Positions 6,702 through 6,819 of a stretch of 6,819 bases of DNA are shown piece by piece. Under the pieces are notes generated by a model that worked only from the letters and a program-made list of their open reading frames with translations, made no database searches and had not been told where the DNA came from. The stretch comes from CAZQEZ01 sp964592475 (GTDB taxonomy: Bacteria; Bacteroidota; Bacteroidia; Cytophagales; Cyclobacteriaceae). The stretch covers positions 1 through 6,819 of the forward strand of contig CAZQEZ010000203.1 of the NCBI GenBank assembly GCA_964592475.1. Reading direction: 5' to 3'. The translations under genes and the position numbers were made by a program. Position 1 is the first letter of the stretch, and every line of letters starts with the position of its first letter.

Positions 6702-6819
6702 TTCGAATGGAAAAAGTTGTCCCAGGTCAATGGCAGGCAGGAATAAAAGATTCTTAGAATGAATATTCAAAATCATCACTCCCCCACTATTACCACTGTA
6801 CTCCAGGGTTCAATCCTGG

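Noticed and set aside
6690..6776. 28-codon minus-strand open frame (MILNIHSKNLLFLPAIDLGQ and so on)
   Set aside because: Too short, no recognised motif, and it overlaps the inverted repeat and a 21-codon plus-strand frame at 6692-6757. Either could be chance.
6803..6819. T-arm-like sequence at the right edge (CCAGG GTTCAAT CCTGG), possible tRNA end
   Set aside because: The 5-bp stem is perfect, but the loop starts with G where a tRNA has T. No anticodon arm, D arm or acceptor stem is visible upstream. It is a simple small hairpin on current evidence.

Overview
The window looks like a chromosomal segment of a Bacteroidota bacterium, probably Cytophagales-like, although the genus cannot be read from it. 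The signs are an AT-rich background, starts without Shine-Dalgarno sequences, a SusC-type TonB receptor with an N-terminal STN domain, and the ECF sigma / FecR / SusC order typical of this phylum. All recognisable genes lie on the minus strand, so transcription runs from high to low coordinates.

Layout in transcription order: (1) 6819-6610, a non-coding leader with a 10-bp inverted repeat and five TACGT motifs just upstream of the next gene. (2) 6609-5485, an AAA/STAND-like ATPase of the archaeal-ATPase type. (3) About 5364-4860, a decayed C-terminal piece of a GH106-like glycoside hydrolase (alpha-L-rhamnosidase type), split over three reading frames by two small indels. (4) 4859-4538, non-coding, with one candidate promoter. 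(5) 4537-2723, a secreted FAD-dependent oxidoreductase. (6) 2591-1971, an ECF sigma factor with a hydrophobic C-terminal tail. (7) 1828-836, a FecR-type anti-sigma factor. (8) A strong hairpin at 795-832. (9) 757-1, the start of a SusC/RagA-like outer-membrane receptor that runs off the left edge.

Functional reading, part family knowledge and part inference: items 6-9 form one trans-envelope signalling and uptake unit. The receptor's STN domain would contact the periplasmic part of FecR, which controls the sigma factor, which would activate susC and probably a susD gene beyond the left edge. The substrate is not encoded here. The secreted oxidoreductase and the glycoside hydrolase remnant suggest a carbohydrate-utilisation neighbourhood that has partly decayed. 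The ATPase looks like an unrelated accessory gene. I see no CRISPR array, complete insertion sequence, rRNA or tRNA, and nothing that clearly qualifies as a new system. The most interesting items are the reconstructable hydrolase relic, the repeat-rich ATPase leader, and the tail-anchored look of the sigma factor.
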